From Plasmodium vivax (Eukaryota; Apicomplexa; Aconoidasida; Haemosporida; Plasmodiidae), in contig NC_009916.1 in NCBI RefSeq assembly GCF_000002415.2, positions 1,957,997-2,021,996 of the forward strand: 64,000 nt of DNA, written 5' to 3'. The translations under genes were made by a program, and so were the position numbers. Position 1 is the stretch's first letter. Each line of letters opens with the position of its first letter. The notes under the pieces are model-generated. The model was given only the letters and a program-made list of their open reading frames with translations. It was not told the DNA's origin and did no database searches. Below are positions 60,601 to 64,000 of the stretch, piece by piece.

Positions 60601-63600
60601 ATAATTTTGATTGTATAAAATGGATCATTTGTCAGCGTTAAAAATATATTTGCCTATAAATCGGCAAAATTTCTTAAATAAAGGAAAAAAAAACGTACAC
60701 AGTGTTGTTAAAAAATTATGTTGCCATTTTGGTGGAAATTTTTATTCTGCTGTGTATTAAATGTGGAAAATATCAGCTGATTCGGGGTCCGATAAATTAA
60801 AATGTAATATGCTCGAATTAATAAGCATAGTGCATAAAAGTGTTCACAAATAGCAGATTTAGCATTACCATCATAAATGGAGAAGTGATAGAAGTACACG
60901 AATGATCATTTTGAATGTAATTGAAGTACTATTAGAAGTATTACTTTTATTGAAATAAAAATGATTAATATTGCGTTATGCAAATGGAGTAGTGCAAACG
61001 GTGTGGCTAAATTCGGTGCATTTTTTTTTCCGATGATTATGGTATAATTTTGCGTAATGCATTAAGCATTATGAAATATATAATATGTAATACGAATTGT
61101 ATTTATTTAACTGTAAAATGTGAGGGGGTCGCAATTTCACTTAAGGGTAAAACGTTTTGCATAATATTGTGTTAAGTGCTCTAGATTTAACAGTTAGCGG
61201 TACCCCGAAACTACATGGAAATTTCATTTGGTTCAAATTTTTACATTTCCATATTTGTTCATTTTACGCACTCGGAAAAAAAATTCACATTTAATGTAAG
61301 AACGAATATATATTTAAAAATGTAATTATTTTATGCTCTATATGTAATTTTTTAAACTTGCACATAATGTTACATCGCGCGAATTGATAATTTATGCAAA
61401 TGTGCAGCGGAAAAATGTAAGAAGAATTATTTTTATGATCGGAAAAAGAGTAACTTTAAGGTAATTCAAAAGTAACATCTCATGAAGGAAAAAAATAAAC
61501 GTTAATTTGTATCTGAATTTACTAAAAAAAATTTACTTATGGTCCAAAAAAGTATATTTCCCTTTTGAAAAAGTAAAATTCACATGAGTGCATTATTTTG
61601 CGCATAAAATTTTTTCTTAGAATGTTACATCGGTTTGAACATTTTTACTATGGATCAAAATGTCACCTTTTTTCTGAATAAATATAATTTGTGATTAACA
61701 TGTAATAACCTACTTAAGTATAATAGCAAATCCTCTTGGATATTTAATAACATTTGGAAAATTCAATAAAATCGATTTATATTTTGCTCTTCGTGAGTGC
61801 TGCGAATGGACTCCTTTTAGGGAGTATTACCTTACATAAATAAAAAAGTGTCTCAAAATGATTATTAAAACTCACTTTTTTGTGCATCAATAGATGAGGT
61901 TCAGATGTGCAATTAGCACTCCTGCTTTCTACCTATGTTAGGTGTAGCGATAATTCTTCTGCCGTTATTCATTTACGAATGAGGAGACTAATTAAACATA
62001 TTCATACTGCATAAATAACCATGGAAGTGCGCAGAACAGATGAACTATATTAAATATCTATGTAACATGAAGAAAATTGAATGAAAAATGCGTTTCTACA
62101 GATCCAGGTTTATTTTCAGGATTGCGTTTAATTAGACAGATTAACGGAAATATATTTTGAGTTTACATTCTTAGAATAAATTATTTTTCACACTTAATGA
62201 TGATTTTTGTTTAGATCCTTTTAAACTTGTAGAATGTGGGAATGAGGTAATTATGTTGCCACAAATTGGTAAGATGTCAAACAAAAGGGTTGAGAGTATA
62301 TATTATATATATAGTGTAATAGTGCAAAATAGGTAAAATTGATATATGAATTATGTCACCGTAGACATTTTATTTTAAAGGAGCATTGGAATGTGCGCAG
62401 TACGTATATGTTAAATGTTTAAATTTTTATTTGGGGGAGTGTATGTGGGATCCAAGCTAAGTGTTAGGAGATCCCACTTTTTAGTTAATAATTGAAAAAA
62501 TGATGATAGCTTGTGAGTAGTAATGCCATTTTAACCGAATCATTATATATTATGAGAACTTTTGTATATTTTTAGAAGAAATATGAATATTTGTTCCTAA
62601 GATGAAAAATAGTTATAAAGATTTGTGCATTACTACAATGTGAAAAGATGTTTAAAATAAATTACGAAATTTTTATAAGAATAATAATTAATTCATTCCG
62701 GAGTACAACCTTCAACGTAAAATTAGCTCGTTTAATGTTGTATCTATTGTTATTAAAAATTATTACCTGTATGTATGATGTGGTTTAATGGTATTAGCTT
62801 CCTCTTATTTATAAATTTTTTTAATGAGTAAAAGGATCATCAAACATGCGCATTAACAAAGCTATTATGAATATTAATAGGTAACACAGGAACGCAGTTA
62901 ACAATAAAATGTAATTTCGACTGTTAAAAGCCGTTATGTAATTACATTTTCATTATATTCGCCTTTTGAAGGAAAAAAAGCGTAGAAACTTTGATAAGGA
63001 TGTATAAAACCTTTAGTGAAGTGTTTATTACAAGTGATTTCCTGAACGAAAGGTGTATCGTTTAAAATATAAACATTTCTAAGTTCATTAGAATAATAAA
63101 AATTGTTTTTATTATGTTTTCGAATGTTCATAATAATACATGTTATCATTTTCTCCGTTTAGTGCATTAAATGCGTTTATTATGCACGTTGAGAATTGTC
63201 ATATGCAGTGGAACATTTAATGCAAACTGCTATTCTTCTGATTAAGGAAATTAAAAAATGTTCTAATAATGCAAGGAATAACATTCTATAGCAATTTTCA
63301 TCAAATTAGTGATAAATATTATTCTTATTTTAGAATTAGCGTGAGGAAAACACTATATTTTTTTTTTTATGTCGTATAGCATATAATTTGTTAGCGCAAT
63401 TTTAAAACGTATGCGTATTATATTTTTTCATAAATTCGTAACTCTTAGTTATACATGTGTTTTATACATTTATTAAAGAGAAAACTAAGGATTAAAGGAA
63501 ACTTATGATGAAAAGTCATTTTTATAAGTGCATCATCTTCACTTCTGTTATTTGCCCTTTGTAAATTTAATGCAGGTATAGCCTGTGGAAAGCATGAAAT

Positions 63601-64000
63601 TCTCCTTAGATCTCTTTCACTAATACCCAGGAACGTCACATTTTTATTTTTAAAATGAATTTTAAGTTGTTATCAGAAAATTGTTTACGCTTTTTTTTAA
63701 TAAACACACGAATATATTTTTGTAAAAAAATTACCTTCTAATGTAGCACGCGCATTACACATATACCATGAACGTTTCTTTAGTTATATTTTTAGAAGGC
63801 GTTATGAATTGTTTGCATACAACATTTCACAGATAAGTATTATAAATTTCCTATTATATAGTTTTACATCCCATCAGCTAATGCTATTTGATTAGCATAC
63901 TTACATTCGGTAATTACTAAATAGGATAAAGAAAGATGAGCTAGACTTAAAATGCTATTTCGATTTGATTAACAAATGGGAACAATAACGGAAAAGAAAA
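57619..64000. other. AT-rich gene-free stretch to the right edge
   Basis: No supported gene. Bases 57619-58900 are extremely AT-rich and lie upstream of the minus-strand PIR gene, probably its promoter. The rest alternates AT-rich and mixed sequence, with ORFs of 60-76 codons on both strands. Two neighbouring minus-strand ORFs at 63445-63639 and 62934-63149 have fairly normal amino-acid composition and could be exons or relics, but no signal peptide, start context or family motif was found. No telomeric repeats are seen. Confidence 0.45.

Overview
The window looks like one arm of a nuclear chromosome of a malaria parasite of the vivax/simian clade (Plasmodium vivax, P. cynomolgi or a close relative). 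It runs from the GC-richer chromosome core at the left into the AT-rich subtelomere at the right. The grounds are: genes with a short signal-like first exon and a long second exon, introns bounded by GT and pyrimidine-AG, PEXEL export motifs (RxLxE/D) just inside the second exon, two three-exon genes of the PIR (VIR/CYIR) type, long A/T homopolymers, and a left end with fairly high GC. The species call is an inference. No telomeric repeat array is seen, so the chromosome end lies outside the window.

Left part (1 to about 14 kb): a large single-exon CCCH zinc-finger protein (456-4586) with low-complexity and octapeptide repeats; then a two-exon protein (9325-11284) whose first exon encodes a signal peptide and whose second exon carries a canonical PEXEL (R-T-L-A-D). 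A short GC-rich island with a 36-codon ORF lies at 11808-11918, and a 66-residue tail-anchored protein lies on the minus strand at 14119-14319.

Middle and right part (about 17 to 58 kb): a sparse array of eight multi-exon genes. Six encode predicted exported or secretory-pathway proteins. Those at 22505-23555, 27196-27968 and 32621-33782 have canonical PEXELs. Those at 36739-38687 and 53321-54532 have a relaxed R-x-L-x-G at the same residue number. The one at 17957-18714 has no clear PEXEL. All but the lysine-rich protein at 32621-33782 end in a pair of hydrophobic segments. Two are PIR proteins (47944-49563 plus; 56177-57618 minus), the second with an unusual Met/Pro/Gln repeat in its predicted cytoplasmic tail. 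Almost every gene is preceded by 0.5-1.5 kb of extremely AT-rich DNA, which probably marks its promoter.

The genes do not form a pathway or operon. They are neighbours because the subtelomere houses multigene families whose products are sent to, and probably remodel, the host red cell. The long gaps between them (up to 9.2 kb) hold no gene I can defend, only microsatellites, homopolymers, minisatellites and a few possible relics. All splice sites were read by eye; transcript data would settle them.
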